From Rhodoblastus sp963748385 (GTDB lineage: Bacteria > Pseudomonadota > Alphaproteobacteria > Rhizobiales > Beijerinckiaceae), in contig CAVVIQ010000009.1 in assembly GCA_963748385.1 (NCBI GenBank), positions 1-64,000 on the forward strand: a stretch of DNA of 64,000 nucleotides, written 5' to 3'. Under the pieces are notes generated by a model, which worked only from the letters and a program-made list of their open reading frames with translations, was not told where the DNA came from and made no database searches. The translations under genes and the position numbers were made by a program. Numbering within the stretch: position 1 is the stretch's first letter; the number at the start of each line of letters is the position of its first letter. Of the stretch, positions 27,219 through 37,476 are shown in pieces.

Positions 27219-28151
27219 ATGGCATTGCGGCACAGAAACATACTCACCGGCTCGGCGCGGGCCTTCGCTCTCGGCCTGCTGGTCCTGGCGGCGCTCGCTC
27301 CGGTTTGGCGCGCGCGCGCGCAGGCGATCGTCGCCAGCATCAACGGCGATCCGGTCACGACCTACGATGTGGCGGAACGCGCCAAGCTGCTGCGGGCCAT
27401 CGGCCAGCCGTCCTCGCCCTCGGCGGCGCTCGAAAGCCTGATCGAATCGCGGGTGAAGGCCGGCGAAATCAACAAGTACAATATTCACCTCCCGTCGAAC
27501 CAATTGGGCCCGGCCGTTCATTATTACGCGGAAAAGGCTCACATGTCGGACGCGCAGCTCCAGCAAAGGATCGCCGCCGCCCATATCGAGCCCAAACATG
27601 TGGAGAATTTCTTCGGCATCCACGAGGGGTTCAACCTCTATGCGCGCGCGCGCAACCGCGCCGTCGAGGTGAGCCGCGAGGACATCGACGCCGAGCTGGC
27701 GCGCGACAAATCGATCTCGAAGGAAAGAACCTACACCCTTCGGCAGGTGGTCCTGATCGTGCCGCCCTCGGCGGGCGTGGCGGGCCTGCAGGCGGCCATC
27801 AAGAAGATGCAAGCCCTGAGCGCCCGGTTCACCAGTTGCGACGAGGGCGCGAAAATCGCTTCCGCAGCCAGCGAGTTCGTCGTCCGCGATCCGATCACGC
27901 GGACCTCGTCGCAGCTCGGCGACCAATTGTCTGCGATACTGGACAAGACGCCGATCGGCCATCTCACGCCGCCGAGCCGCGACAGCACCGGAATCGCCTC
28001 GGTCGCGGTCTGCGAGCGAAAGGCCGCCGCCACCAGCGCGCAGCGCGACGAGGCGCGCGACAAGGTCATGGAGCGCATCGTCGATAAGGAGGCCCAGGCG
28101 CTTTACGCCGAACTGCGCAGCCACGCCGTGATCGTCAAGACGGGTAAATGA
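27219..28151 (+). CDS. surA: SurA-like periplasmic chaperone
   Basis: A signal peptide (FALGLLVLAALAPVWRARAQ) is followed by a SurA N-terminal domain (IVASINGDPVTTYDVAERAK, LESLIESRVKAGEINKYNI) and a degenerate parvulin-like domain (ERTYTLRQVVLIVPPSAG). SurA escorts outer-membrane proteins such as LptD to BamA. The protein is about 310 residues and has only one PPIase-like region, as in rhizobial homologues. ATG 27219 is preferred to a GTG eight codons upstream. Its stop codon overlaps the pdxA start (ATGA). It is 194 bases from lptD. Confidence 0.85.
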   Translation: MALRHRNILTGSARAFALGLLVLAALAPVWRARAQAIVASINGDPVTTYDVAERAKLLRAIGQPSSPSAALESLIESRVKAGEINKYNIHLPSNQLGPAVHYYAEKAHMSDAQLQQRIAAAHIEPKHVENFFGIHEGFNLYARARNRAVEVSREDIDAELARDKSISKERTYTLRQVVLIVPPSAGVAGLQAAIKKMQALSARFTSCDEGAKIASAASEFVVRDPITRTSSQLGDQLSAILDKTPIGHLTPPSRDSTGIASVAVCERKAAATSAQRDEARDKVMERIVDKEAQALYAELRSHAVIVKTGK

Positions 28152-29189
28152 GCGCGAGTCCCGCGCCCCCTTTGCCTTACCCAGGGGGATCCTTCCGGGA
28201 TCGGGCCGGACGTCACACTCGCGCTCTACCGCCGCGCCCGCGACCGGGACGAAGCCTTTTTCGTCCTGGCCGATCCCGATCTCCTGCGCCGCCGCGCCCG
28301 CCAGCTCGGGCTCGCGGTCGAGATCGCCGAAACCGAGCCTGAAGAGGCGAAGAAAACCTTTCCTTCCGCCTTGCCTGTGGTCGCCCTGAGCGCCCATGCG
28401 CGGGGTGAGCCGGGGCGGCCGGACCCGGGCGACGCGGCGGCCACGATCGAATCGATCGCGCGCGCCGTCGAATTGGTTCACGCCGGCCGCGCGGCGGGCG
28501 TCGTCACCAATCCGATCGCCAAATCCGTGCTCTACCGCGCCGGTTTCGCCCACCCCGGCCACACCGAATATCTCGGCGAACTGGCGCGCAAGCTGTACGC
28601 GCGGCCGGCGCGGCCGGTGATGCTGTTGTGGTCGCGCGAGCTGGCGGTGGTTCCCGCGACCATCCATGTCCCGCTGGCGCGGGTTCCCACCTTGCTCAAG
28701 ACCGACGATCTGGTCGAAATCGGCGAGATCGTCGCCGAGGCTTTTCGGCGCGATTTCGGCCTTGACCGGCCGCGGCTGGTTTTCGCCGGCCTCAATCCCC
28801 ACGCCGGCGAGGACGGGACGATCGGCCGGGAGGACATCGACATCATCGCGCCGGCGGTGGCGCGCCTTTCCGCGCGAGGGTTTGACGTTCGCGGCCCCCT
28901 TCCCGCCGACACGATGTTCCACGCCGCCGCGCGGAAAACCTACGACGTCGCGATCTGCGCCTATCACGATCAGGCGCTGATCCCGATCAAGACGCTCGCC
29001 TTCGACAGCGGGGTCAATGTCACCCTCGGCCTGCCCTTCATCCGCACCTCGCCGGACCACGGCACGGCCTTTTCCATCGCCGGAACCGGACAGGCCAGCG
29101 AAACCAGCCTCGCCGAGGCGACGGCGCTGGCCGCGCGCATGGCCAAGGCGCGCATGGCCAAGGCGCGCATGAACGCCGCCCGCGCATGA
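28148..29189 (+). CDS. pdxA: 4-hydroxythreonine-4-phosphate dehydrogenase PdxA (frameshift near start)
   Basis: PdxA oxidises 4-phosphooxy-threonine in DXP-dependent vitamin B6 synthesis. After the start MSASPAPPL the frame is lost for about 10 codons near 28173-28185 and then resumes with GDPSGIGPDVTLALYRRA, the family N-terminal motif; adding two bases in this patch gives about 347 residues. Metal-binding and substrate segments follow: AGFAHPGHTEYLGELA, ICAYHDQALIPIKTLAFD and TSPDHGTAFSIAGTG. The C-terminus carries a short repeat RMAKARMAKARM. It overlaps surA at its start and rsmA at its end by 4 bases each (ATGA). Confidence 0.92.
29133..29174. repeat. 15-bp tandem repeat at the end of pdxA
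   Basis: The unit gcgcgcatggccaag occurs at 29133-29147 and 29148-29162 and again in part at 29163-29174. It encodes ARMAK repeats after the last conserved PdxA helix. A replication-slippage origin is likely. Confidence 0.8.
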
Positions 29190-30055
29190 GCGATCATCTG
29201 CCGCCGCTGCGCGAGGTCGTGGCCCGGCACGGGCTGAGCGCGAAAAAATCGCTCGGCCAGAATTTCCTGTTCGACCTCAATCTCACCGGAAAAATCGCCC
29301 GCGCCGCCGGCCCGCTGGAGGAGGCGACCGTTCTGGAGATCGGCCCCGGCCCCGGCGGCCTCACCCGCGCCTTGCTCGCTCACAGCGCGAAAAAGGTGAT
29401 CGCGGTCGAACGCGACGACCGTTGCCTTGCGGCGCTGGAGGAAATCGCGCAAGCCTTTCCCGGCCGGCTGGACATTTTCCCCGGCGACGCTCTGGCGCTG
29501 GATTATCCCGCCTTCGTCGCCGAGCGGGCCGCGGAAGGCCCGATCCGCATCTGCGCCAACCTGCCCTATAATATCGGCACTCAACTGCTGACGACCTGGC
29601 TGACGCTCGATCCCTGGCCGCCGTTCTATGATCGGCTGGTGCTGATGTTCCAGCGCGAGGTCGCGGAAAGGATCGTGGCGACGCCGCGCGAGCGCGCCGC
29701 TTACGGCCGCCTCGGCGTGCTCGCCAACTGGCGCTGCGCGACCCGCATCCTGTTCGACGTGCCGCCTTCCGCCTTTACTCCGCCCCCGAAAATCACCTCC
29801 AGCGTGGTTGAATTGAAACCTCGCCCGGCGCCGATCGCGTGCGAAGTCAAGGCGCTCGAAACTGTGACGCTCGCCGCCTTCGGCCAGAGGCGCAAGATGC
29901 TGCGCCAGGCGCTCAAAAGCCTGCCAGGAAACGCCGATCCGACGGCCTTGCTCGAAGAAGCCGGGATCGAACCGACGCAGCGCGCGGAGGAAATCGATGT
30001 CGAGGGTTTTTGCGCCCTCGCCCGCGCGTTTTCCAGCCGCGCGGGATGGCGGTGA
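29186..30055 (+). CDS. rsmA: 16S rRNA dimethyltransferase RsmA (KsgA)
   Basis: RsmA dimethylates two adjacent adenosines near the 3' end of 16S rRNA and is a checkpoint in 30S assembly; its loss gives kasugamycin resistance. The 289-residue protein has KKSLGQNFLFD, the SAM motif EIGPGPGGLTRAL, and the catalytic NLPYNIGTQLL. C-terminal helices include GQRRKMLRQALKSL. Its start overlaps the pdxA stop (ATGA). It is the last gene of the lptF-rsmA run; no U-tailed hairpin terminator was found directly after it. Confidence 0.96.
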   Translation: MSDHLPPLREVVARHGLSAKKSLGQNFLFDLNLTGKIARAAGPLEEATVLEIGPGPGGLTRALLAHSAKKVIAVERDDRCLAALEEIAQAFPGRLDIFPGDALALDYPAFVAERAAEGPIRICANLPYNIGTQLLTTWLTLDPWPPFYDRLVLMFQREVAERIVATPRERAAYGRLGVLANWRCATRILFDVPPSAFTPPPKITSSVVELKPRPAPIACEVKALETVTLAAFGQRRKMLRQALKSLPGNADPTALLEEAGIEPTQRAEEIDVEGFCALARAFSSRAGWR

Positions 30056-30555
30056 GAAAATCCGAAGCTTTCCAGCCCGCGGCGGATGGATCCGATGGGC
30101 TGGAAGCGTCACCGTCCGAAGCGGGGCGCATGGCCGGAACGGAGATCACGGGCGTTTGAGATCCGCTCAAGGGAAGGCGTTCAAGCGGATGGCTCAGTGA
30201 AACGCAAGCGCCGGCGCGCGCGTCCATGCGCCTTTCTGAAGGCCGGCGTGGATTCCGGCGGCCGGGGAAGGACCCGGAATGTGTTGTTTGTGCAACGGGT
30301 TCATAATTTTTTTACTTTTCGATCCAGCGCCCGTCAGCGTAACCCGTTAGAAAGCTTACGTTTGGGCAACTTTATCGCTGTCCTGCGGATCAAGGTCGCG
30401 GTTCAACAGGCTTGCCGGAATCGCCAACATCGGGAAACTTGAGCGCCGGCGAAGCTGGAATCCGGTTCGCGCCGGATGAACCGGCGACTTTGCCGCGGCG
30501 CACAAGCATAAGCGCGGCCTTTTATGCCTTTCTCTTGCGACAGGGCGGGAAACAG
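30056..30555. other. Non-coding stretch before the GDSL autotransporter
   Basis: These 500 bases hold no recognisable gene. A segment around 30295-30330 is AT-rich and probably carries the autotransporter promoter. The 8-base arms AACGGGTT (about 30294) and AACCCGTT (about 30342) form an inverted repeat around it. A second imperfect inverted repeat lies at about 30069-30108 after rsmA but has no U-tract. Several in-frame ATGs upstream of 30556 were not used because the sequence before it does not look like a signal peptide. Confidence 0.45.
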
Positions 30556-32511
30556 ATGCTGGAGTTTTGTGGTCGCGGCGCGGCGCGCATTCGTTCCAAC
30601 CGCAATGTCGGGGCTCTCCTGCTCTGCGCTTTGGCCCTGCCGGCTTTGCTCGCCGCGCGCCCGGCTGACGCTCAACAGGCGCCTCCGCTCGGCCCAAGGC
30701 TATTCTCCTCGATCCTCGCTTTCGGCGATTCCTATGCCGATATCGGCAATATTCAGCAGATCATGGCGACGATACCGTATTACGCGAACAATGTACTCCC
30801 GACGCTGAACTTCACCTATCCCACGGGCCGTTTCAGCGGCGGAACCAATTACGTCGACACGCTCTCCGCCATTTACGATATCCGGCAATACAACTTCGCC
30901 CTCGGCGGCGCGCAGACTGGGTTGACCAACGAATTTCCGGGACTGCCCGGCTTCGCCTATGAGTGGAGCGTCCTCCTGCCGCCGGGAACGCGGATCCCCG
31001 CCAGTGCTCTCGTCACCGTGAACATCGGCGGCAACGACGCGCGCTCGTACTACCAGAACGGCGGCACGATGGCCGGCGTCGCCGCCGCCGCGCAAACCTC
31101 CGCCTATTGGGCCATGCTGGGCATACATGCCCTCGTCGCCGACGGCGCGCGCACCATGGTCTTCACCGTCGGCAATGTGGCGCTACTGCCGGAAGCCTTC
31201 ACGCCCGCCAACGCTCCAAACGCGCCGGTCGGCGCCGCCTATAGCAAGACATACAACAGCCTGATGGAGCGGGCGCTCGCCCCGGTCGCCGCGAGCGGCG
31301 TGCGCGTCGAATATGTCAATCTCGGCCTGATCGAACGGGAGATCGCTGCCGATCCTGCGCTTTACGGACTGAAGAGCGCGGGCTCCTGCGCTGTCGTCGG
31401 CGTGAACAACTGCATTCTCAGTCCGTCGATTCAGAGTCAGTACCTGTTCTATGTCGACGGCATCCATCCGACCTCGGCGGGCATGGCGATCATCGCGGAT
31501 TACATCGCCAACCGGCTCGACGCGCCGGAGACTTTCGCGCCGACGGCGCAGCTCGGTCTCGGCGCCGCCGAAACCTTCGCCGCAACCCTGTTCGGCCGGC
31601 TCGACCTGTTCAACGCCGCAGCCATGCAGCCGGCGCCCGGTTTCATGGCCGACGCCAGCCCGCAAGCCGGCGCGCCGCAAAATCCCTGGTCCGTCTTCAT
31701 GCAGGCCAATGGCGCCGTCGGAACGCGTTCGTCGACCAGCGACACGTTCGGTTATGACTGGGACGCGGTCGGCGGCGTCTTCGGCCTCGAATATCGCCTG
31801 ACGCCCGAAGCGCTGGTCGGCGCGGCCTATAATTATTCGGCGCCGCAAGTGACGCTCGACCAAGGCGCCGGCAGCCAGAAAGCCGATTCCAGTCAACTCG
31901 GCCTCTACGGCGCCTATGACAAGGGGGCTTTCTTCGCCCAGGGGCTGGTGTCGTTCGGCTGGCTGAATTACTCCCTGTCGCGGCCCGGCGTGGTCAGCAC
32001 TCTGACCGCCAGCCCGAATGGAACGACCTTCGGCGCGGCCGGCAAGACAGGCTATCTGTTCGACGTGGCGTCAGGCTGGCGCGTCGGCCCCATCATCAGC
32101 CTTACCTATGCGAGCGCTCATCTGGACGGCTATGCGGAATTGGGCGATCCCGCGCTGGCCCTCAACGTCAAGTCCCAGAACGCCGATGCTTTGCTCGGCG
32201 CGGCTGGCGCGCAGCTGCGCTATCGTTTCGACACGGCAGGCGGTCCGATCGACGCTTTCTTCAACGTGACGGCGGAAGACAATCTGGAAGGGTCGGGGCG
32301 CATCATCCAGTACAGCGCCGTTTCGGCGCCGATCATCGTCAACAGCTGGAACGCGATCGGCGAGCCGAACCGCGTCTTCGCGCGGCTGGCTGCCGGCGCC
32401 AGCATGAATCTCACCAACGGCGTCGCGCTGATCGCCAGTGTCTCGCAAACGCTCGGTCAGTCCGGCGGCGACGATTTCGTCGGCTCCGGCGGGTTGAAGA
32501 TCTCCTTCTGA
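30556..32511 (+). CDS. GDSL-family esterase/lipase autotransporter
   Basis: A signal peptide (GALLLCALALPALLAARPADA) is followed by a GDSL/SGNH hydrolase domain (residues about 45-320): block I AFGDSYADIGN with the nucleophile Ser, block III NIGGNDARSYY, and block V DGIHPTSAG with the Asp-His of the triad. The rest is an autotransporter beta-barrel of about 270 residues ending in the aromatic GGLKISF. It should be a type Va secreted, surface-anchored esterase like EstA of Pseudomonas. It is monocistronic: rsmA lies 500 bases upstream and the next genes are on the other strand. ATG 30556 is chosen because the signal peptide follows. Confidence 0.88.
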   Translation: MLEFCGRGAARIRSNRNVGALLLCALALPALLAARPADAQQAPPLGPRLFSSILAFGDSYADIGNIQQIMATIPYYANNVLPTLNFTYPTGRFSGGTNYVDTLSAIYDIRQYNFALGGAQTGLTNEFPGLPGFAYEWSVLLPPGTRIPASALVTVNIGGNDARSYYQNGGTMAGVAAAAQTSAYWAMLGIHALVADGARTMVFTVGNVALLPEAFTPANAPNAPVGAAYSKTYNSLMERALAPVAASGVRVEYVNLGLIEREIAADPALYGLKSAGSCAVVGVNNCILSPSIQSQYLFYVDGIHPTSAGMAIIADYIANRLDAPETFAPTAQLGLGAAETFAATLFGRLDLFNAAAMQPAPGFMADASPQAGAPQNPWSVFMQANGAVGTRSSTSDTFGYDWDAVGGVFGLEYRLTPEALVGAAYNYSAPQVTLDQGAGSQKADSSQLGLYGAYDKGAFFAQGLVSFGWLNYSLSRPGVVSTLTASPNGTTFGAAGKTGYLFDVASGWRVGPIISLTYASAHLDGYAELGDPALALNVKSQNADALLGAAGAQLRYRFDTAGGPIDAFFNVTAEDNLEGSGRIIQYSAVSAPIIVNSWNAIGEPNRVFARLAAGASMNLTNGVALIASVSQTLGQSGGDDFVGSGGLKISF

Positions 32512-32878
32512 CGCGTGGCGGCGTCCGTGGCGCGCCAGGGCGAGAACACCGAATATTCTGATGAGTTTCTCGGGGTGAATTGTCCGCGGCGGCAAGGTCT
32601 TGGAACGATGCCCGCGCCGGGAGAACAACGTCGATCCGTCTTTTGCGTTGCGGGCAAAAAACAATGGATGGCGGTAAAAATCGTTCACGCCGTGCGGTCA
32701 AGGCGCACGGATCAGCTTGCCGTCAACATAGCTTGCAATAATCGGGCAACGCCCGGACCGGAACGGCAAAACAGGATTCGTGACGAGATGTTCGCGCCGG
32801 TGGGGTCAAAGCGGGTTGGGGCCGGCATCGGCCCCCGAACCAGTGCGGTTTCTGGCGCGCGACGTCATATTCGAGCCA
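32512..32878. other. Convergent spacer, no gene seen
   Basis: The stretch lies between the converging ends of the GDSL autotransporter and the YqjE-like gene. No gene or clear terminator with a U-tract was seen. Confidence 0.4.
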
Positions 32879-33301
32879 CTAGCTCTCGGCCTTTTTCGGT
32901 CGCCCGCCCAGTGCGCGGACCAAAGCGATGACCGACGCCACAAGGGCCGCGACCCCAGCGATCAGGCGAGGGCTGCGAATGGCGAGACGCGCCGCGATCG
33001 GCGCGGCCCGAACCAGGACGTTGCTCTTGACCGCGTCCTGAATCTGGTCCGCCGCGCGATTGAGCGACTTCATCGCGACGAGAAGAAGCAGCCCGCCGAA
33101 AGCCAGCGCGCCGGCGCCGACGATCAGCGCCGCCTGCCAGGGCGCGAGAACGGCCAGCAAAGCGAGATAGGCGGCGAAGGCCATGAAGCCGACGGCGAGC
33201 AGCACCAGAACCGTCCCAACCAGCGCGCCAAGGGCGAAAAGCCGGAAACGGCGGGAAAGCAAGGCGGTCTCCACGCCAAGGGCCGAGAAGACGCCGCTCA
33301 T
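32879..33301 (-). CDS. Phage-holin-family (YqjE-like) membrane protein
   Basis: This protein of about 140 residues has two long hydrophobic segments (FALGALVGTVLVLLAVGFMA and LAPWQAALIVGAGALAFGGL), then an amphipathic region and a further hydrophobic stretch near the C-terminus (LIAGVAALVASVIALV). The pattern matches the YqjE/holin superfamily III family of cellular membrane proteins. Its ATG overlaps the stop of the YqjD-like gene (ATGA). The label holin is a family name only; no phage genes surround it. Function is unknown, perhaps in stress response with its partner. Confidence 0.7.
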   Translation of the reverse strand: MSGVFSALGVETALLSRRFRLFALGALVGTVLVLLAVGFMAFAAYLALLAVLAPWQAALIVGAGALAFGGLLLLVAMKSLNRAADQIQDAVKSNVLVRAAPIAARLAIRSPRLIAGVAALVASVIALVRALGGRPKKAES

Positions 33302-33642
33302 GCGCCGCGCCCCCGGTTGCGCCACAGCCCAAGGATGAGGCCGAGGCCGAGCGCCGCCGCCAGCCAGGGCAAGGGATTACGCCGCATCGAATCCGAAAGT
33401 TCTTCGAGACCGGCCTCGCCGATGTCGCGGGCGTCGTCGGCCAGTCCTGCGAGATTGTCCGTCGCCGCCCGTCCCGCATCCTTCAGGGCCTGCACTGTCG
33501 CCGCCGGATCGGCGCCCAGCAAGGCCGCCAGATCTTCCATCGCCTTCTGGACGGCGTGAAGAGCCTGCGCCACCGAAGGCCCGGCGGCGTCCACGGCCGG
33601 TTGCGGGCTTTCCTCGGGTTCGGATGGTTTCTGTTTGCTCAT
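33298..33642 (-). CDS. DUF883 (YqjD/ElaB)-like membrane-anchored protein
   Basis: The protein has 114 residues: a proline/glutamate-rich N-terminus, a helical middle part with heptad-like spacing (about 25-85) and one C-terminal membrane anchor preceded by the typical MRRNPLPWLAAALGLGLILG and a basic tail WRNRGRGA. In E. coli YqjD and ElaB are inner-membrane proteins associated with ribosomes in stationary phase, and yqjE follows yqjD as here. The link between the two genes (4-base overlap) supports the call. Confidence 0.7.
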   Translation of the reverse strand: MSKQKPSEPEESPQPAVDAAGPSVAQALHAVQKAMEDLAALLGADPAATVQALKDAGRAATDNLAGLADDARDIGEAGLEELSDSMRRNPLPWLAAALGLGLILGLWRNRGRGA

Positions 33643-33740
33643 GGCGGGCTCCTAGCCAAACCGAGCCTAAAGGCAAAGAATGACGATTCCGGTAAACGCG
33701 CGGCCTGCAAGTCGCGCGCCCCGGCCGCGACGCTTTCGCG

Positions 33741-34217
33741 TCAAGGCGTTTTCATGCCGTCCATTTTTGGCCCGGTCGAGGTCATGTCCATGACCGGCGC
33801 CGAGACCTCGATCTTGCCGGCCCTGGCGAAATCCAGCATCAGGGCCACGGCCTCGCCGGCCTTCAGCGGCTTTTTCAGGCCGATCAGCATGACATGATAG
33901 CCGCCGGGCTTGAGCGCGACCGAGCCATGGGCGGGAACGGCGAGACCGTTCGCGACCGCCCGCATTTTCATGATCCCGTTCGCCATATCCATCTGATGGA
34001 TTTCGGTCCGGGCCGAAAGAGTCGACGACGCGCCGGTCAGCCGGTCCTCGGCGCTCGAAGCGTTTTCGACAATGAGATAAACGGCGCCGTTGGCCGCGCC
34101 GGGCGGCGTGGCCCGCGACCAGGGGTTCTCGATCCGGATCGTTCCGGTCTGGGCGAAGGCGGGCGCGGCGGCGGCGAGGAACAAAGCCGGAGCGACGAGT
34201 TTGCACAGGAATTTCAT
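33741..34217 (-). CDS. Periplasmic copper chaperone, PCu(A)C family
   Basis: A signal peptide (LVAPALFLAAAAPAFA) is followed by the PCu(A)C cupredoxin-like fold. The copper-binding pattern HxM-like EIHQMDMANGIMKMRAV and the later KPGGYHVMLIGL carry the expected His and Met ligands. The C-terminus is rich in Met (MDMTSTGPKMDGMKTP). Such proteins deliver Cu(I) to the CuA or CuB site of cytochrome c oxidase. It lies 61 bases downstream of the small cytochrome-like gene on the same strand, suggesting joint function in respiration. ATG 34217 is used; a start three codons upstream is possible. Confidence 0.88.
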   Translation of the reverse strand: MKFLCKLVAPALFLAAAAPAFAQTGTIRIENPWSRATPPGAANGAVYLIVENASSAEDRLTGASSTLSARTEIHQMDMANGIMKMRAVANGLAVPAHGSVALKPGGYHVMLIGLKKPLKAGEAVALMLDFARAGKIEVSAPVMDMTSTGPKMDGMKTP

Positions 34218-34278
34218 CGTTCTCACCTTTCACGCCGAATGGCGGGGGCGCGGGCGCTTCCGAGGGACCGCCAGCCGA

Positions 34279-34593
34279 TCATCGCTGGAATTTGTAGAAA
34301 TCGTGGTTGAGCGCGGCGGCCATGGCGTCGATGTCTGCGGACGAAACAGCGGCGCCGGCGCCGGCGGCGCAACGCCCGACCTGGCTTTGCAGCTGCGAAA
34401 AACTCGCAATCTTGCGGTTTGGGCGGGTGTAAAGGCTCAAGGCGTCGCCATCGGCGGCGCTGCTTCGGTGGCAGGCCCCGTTGCAGCCGATGTCGGCGAT
34501 CAATTTGCGTCCGAGCGCGACTTTGGCGTCGTCGCCGGCCCAGGCGGCGGTCTGCGCCGCCAGAAGCAGCGCGAGAACTCTCAGGAACAGCAT
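34279..34593 (-). CDS. Small secreted c-type-cytochrome-like protein with CX3CH motif
   Basis: The 104-residue protein has a signal peptide (MLFLRVLALLLAAQTAAWAG) and a single heme-attachment-like motif, C37-N-G-A-C41-H42. This is CX3CH instead of the usual CX2CH. The frame is unbroken, so the extra residue is not explained by an indel of one base. A further Cys lies in QVGRCAAGAG and the C-terminus is ALNHDFYKF. It precedes the PCu(A)C chaperone gene. It is probably a periplasmic heme or metal protein; whether heme is attached is not known. Confidence 0.65.
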   Translation of the reverse strand: MLFLRVLALLLAAQTAAWAGDDAKVALGRKLIADIGCNGACHRSSAADGDALSLYTRPNRKIASFSQLQSQVGRCAAGAGAAVSSADIDAMAAALNHDFYKFQR

Positions 34594-34682
34594 GGAGCGG
34601 TACTCCGAACTCGGCGCGAGCACGATGGTTTGCCGGCCAGGACCCGTCAAGAAAAAATCGCGTCTTTCGCCGATCGGAAGGA

Positions 34683-34756
34683 TGGAGCGGGTGAAGGGAA
34701 TCGAACCCTCGTATTCAGCTTGGAAGGCTGCTGCTCTACCATTGAGCTACACCCGC
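34683..34756 (-). tRNA. tRNA-Gly (anticodon TCC)
   Basis: On the minus strand the cloverleaf is complete: acceptor GCGGGTG pairs with CACCCGC, the D-arm contains TAGCTCAATGGTAGAGC, the anticodon arm is CAGC-CTTCCAA-GCTG with anticodon TCC, and the T-arm holds GGTTCGATTCC. The 3' CCA is encoded (34685-34683). It lies between the cytochrome-like gene and an ABC exporter gene. Confidence 0.97.
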
Positions 34757-34822
34757 GCAGGGACCAGCTTATGCCAATCGGCGCAACGCTTGGCAAGCCT
34801 CGCGACGCCCCGCGGTCCGGCT

Positions 34823-36662
<1,840 letters not shown>

Positions 36663-36803
36663 GTCTGCTCCCCGAAACGGCGCGCTCCGCCCATAGCAGA
36701 AAGCCGGCCGCGAGACGAAGCCGCGCCGGCCGCATTCCGCGGCGCGTGGACAAGCGGCGCCGCGCGGCGCATAGTCGGCGTCGCCCCGGCCGGAACGGAT
36801 GTC

Positions 36804-36983
36804 ATGGACCAGACGATGCGGATTCTCGCCCTCGTGGCGATCCTTCTTTATATCGCCCCGCGCGTTTTCGGCGACCGCGTCTCCGACGTCCAGCGCCTGT
36901 GGCTGTGGCGCGCGGCTTCGGCCGCGCTCGCGGTCGGAATTGTCATCGCCTTGTTTGAAACCGTGCGCTGGTTCATGCGCTGA
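36804..36983 (+). CDS. Small membrane protein, 59 residues
   Basis: A short protein with two hydrophobic segments (MRILALVAILLYIAPRVFG and AASAALAVGIVIALFETV) separated by a charged loop with DRVSDVQRLW. Its ATG at 36804 and its composition fit a real bacterial small membrane protein, but no family was recognised. It is divergent from the ABC exporter gene with a 140-base gap. Confidence rests on hydrophobic pattern and lack of overlap only. Confidence 0.5.
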   Translation: MDQTMRILALVAILLYIAPRVFGDRVSDVQRLWLWRAASAALAVGIVIALFETVRWFMR

Positions 36984-37132
36984 GCGTCCGCGGCCCGACC
37001 GTCAAACGAAACCACGCCCGCGCCGCGAAATTTATTTTTCCACCCTCCTTTTCGCCGCCGCGCGGTGATAACCTGTCCGGGTCTCGGCTTTCAGGCTTGC
37101 GGGAGCGGAGCGCGGCAAAAAGGGATTTGCTC

Positions 37133-37318
37133 ATGAAAAAACTGCTTCTCGGCCTGTTGGCCTTTGCCATGTTCGCCGCCGAAATCCCGGCGGCCAACGC
37201 CGTCGTCTGCGCGCGGGGCGTCTATCGCGCGGGCTGCGCGGGTCCGCGCGGCGCGGCGGTCGTCCATCGTCCAGCCGTGCGTTGTTATTATCGTCGCGGC
37301 GTGCGCGTCTGCCGCTGA
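37133..37318 (+). CDS. Small secreted Cys/Arg-rich protein, 61 residues
   Basis: A signal peptide (MKKLLLGLLAFAMFAAEIPA, then ANA) precedes a mature part of about 38 residues with four cysteines (VVCARGVYRAGCAGPRGAAV, then RCYYRRGVRVCR). Similar short proteins with a VCARGVYRAGC core are found in many Hyphomicrobiales, function unknown. ATG 37133 is chosen as the signal peptide start. It lies 158 bases upstream of the glycogen operon on the same strand. Confidence 0.65.
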   Translation: MKKLLLGLLAFAMFAAEIPAANAVVCARGVYRAGCAGPRGAAVVHRPAVRCYYRRGVRVCR

Positions 37319-37476
37319 GTCTCTGGCGGATCACCAGCGTCGGGCGGCTCCGCGCGAGCGGCGCCGCCTTTCGCATATTCGAACATTCTCGGTCTTTAGT
37401 CGTGTTCGACGATTGATCTGAGGCGCCTACGCCGTTTAAGCTGGGACAAGGAAAGGCGCGTTCGGCGCGCCGACAG

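Noticed and set aside
30069..30108. Terminator after rsmA
   Set aside because: The inverted repeat is imperfect, its loop is long, and no U-tract follows.
32879..33301. Prophage remnant because of a holin-family protein
   Set aside because: The protein is of the YqjE type and paired with a YqjD-like gene; no phage structural or integrase gene is near.
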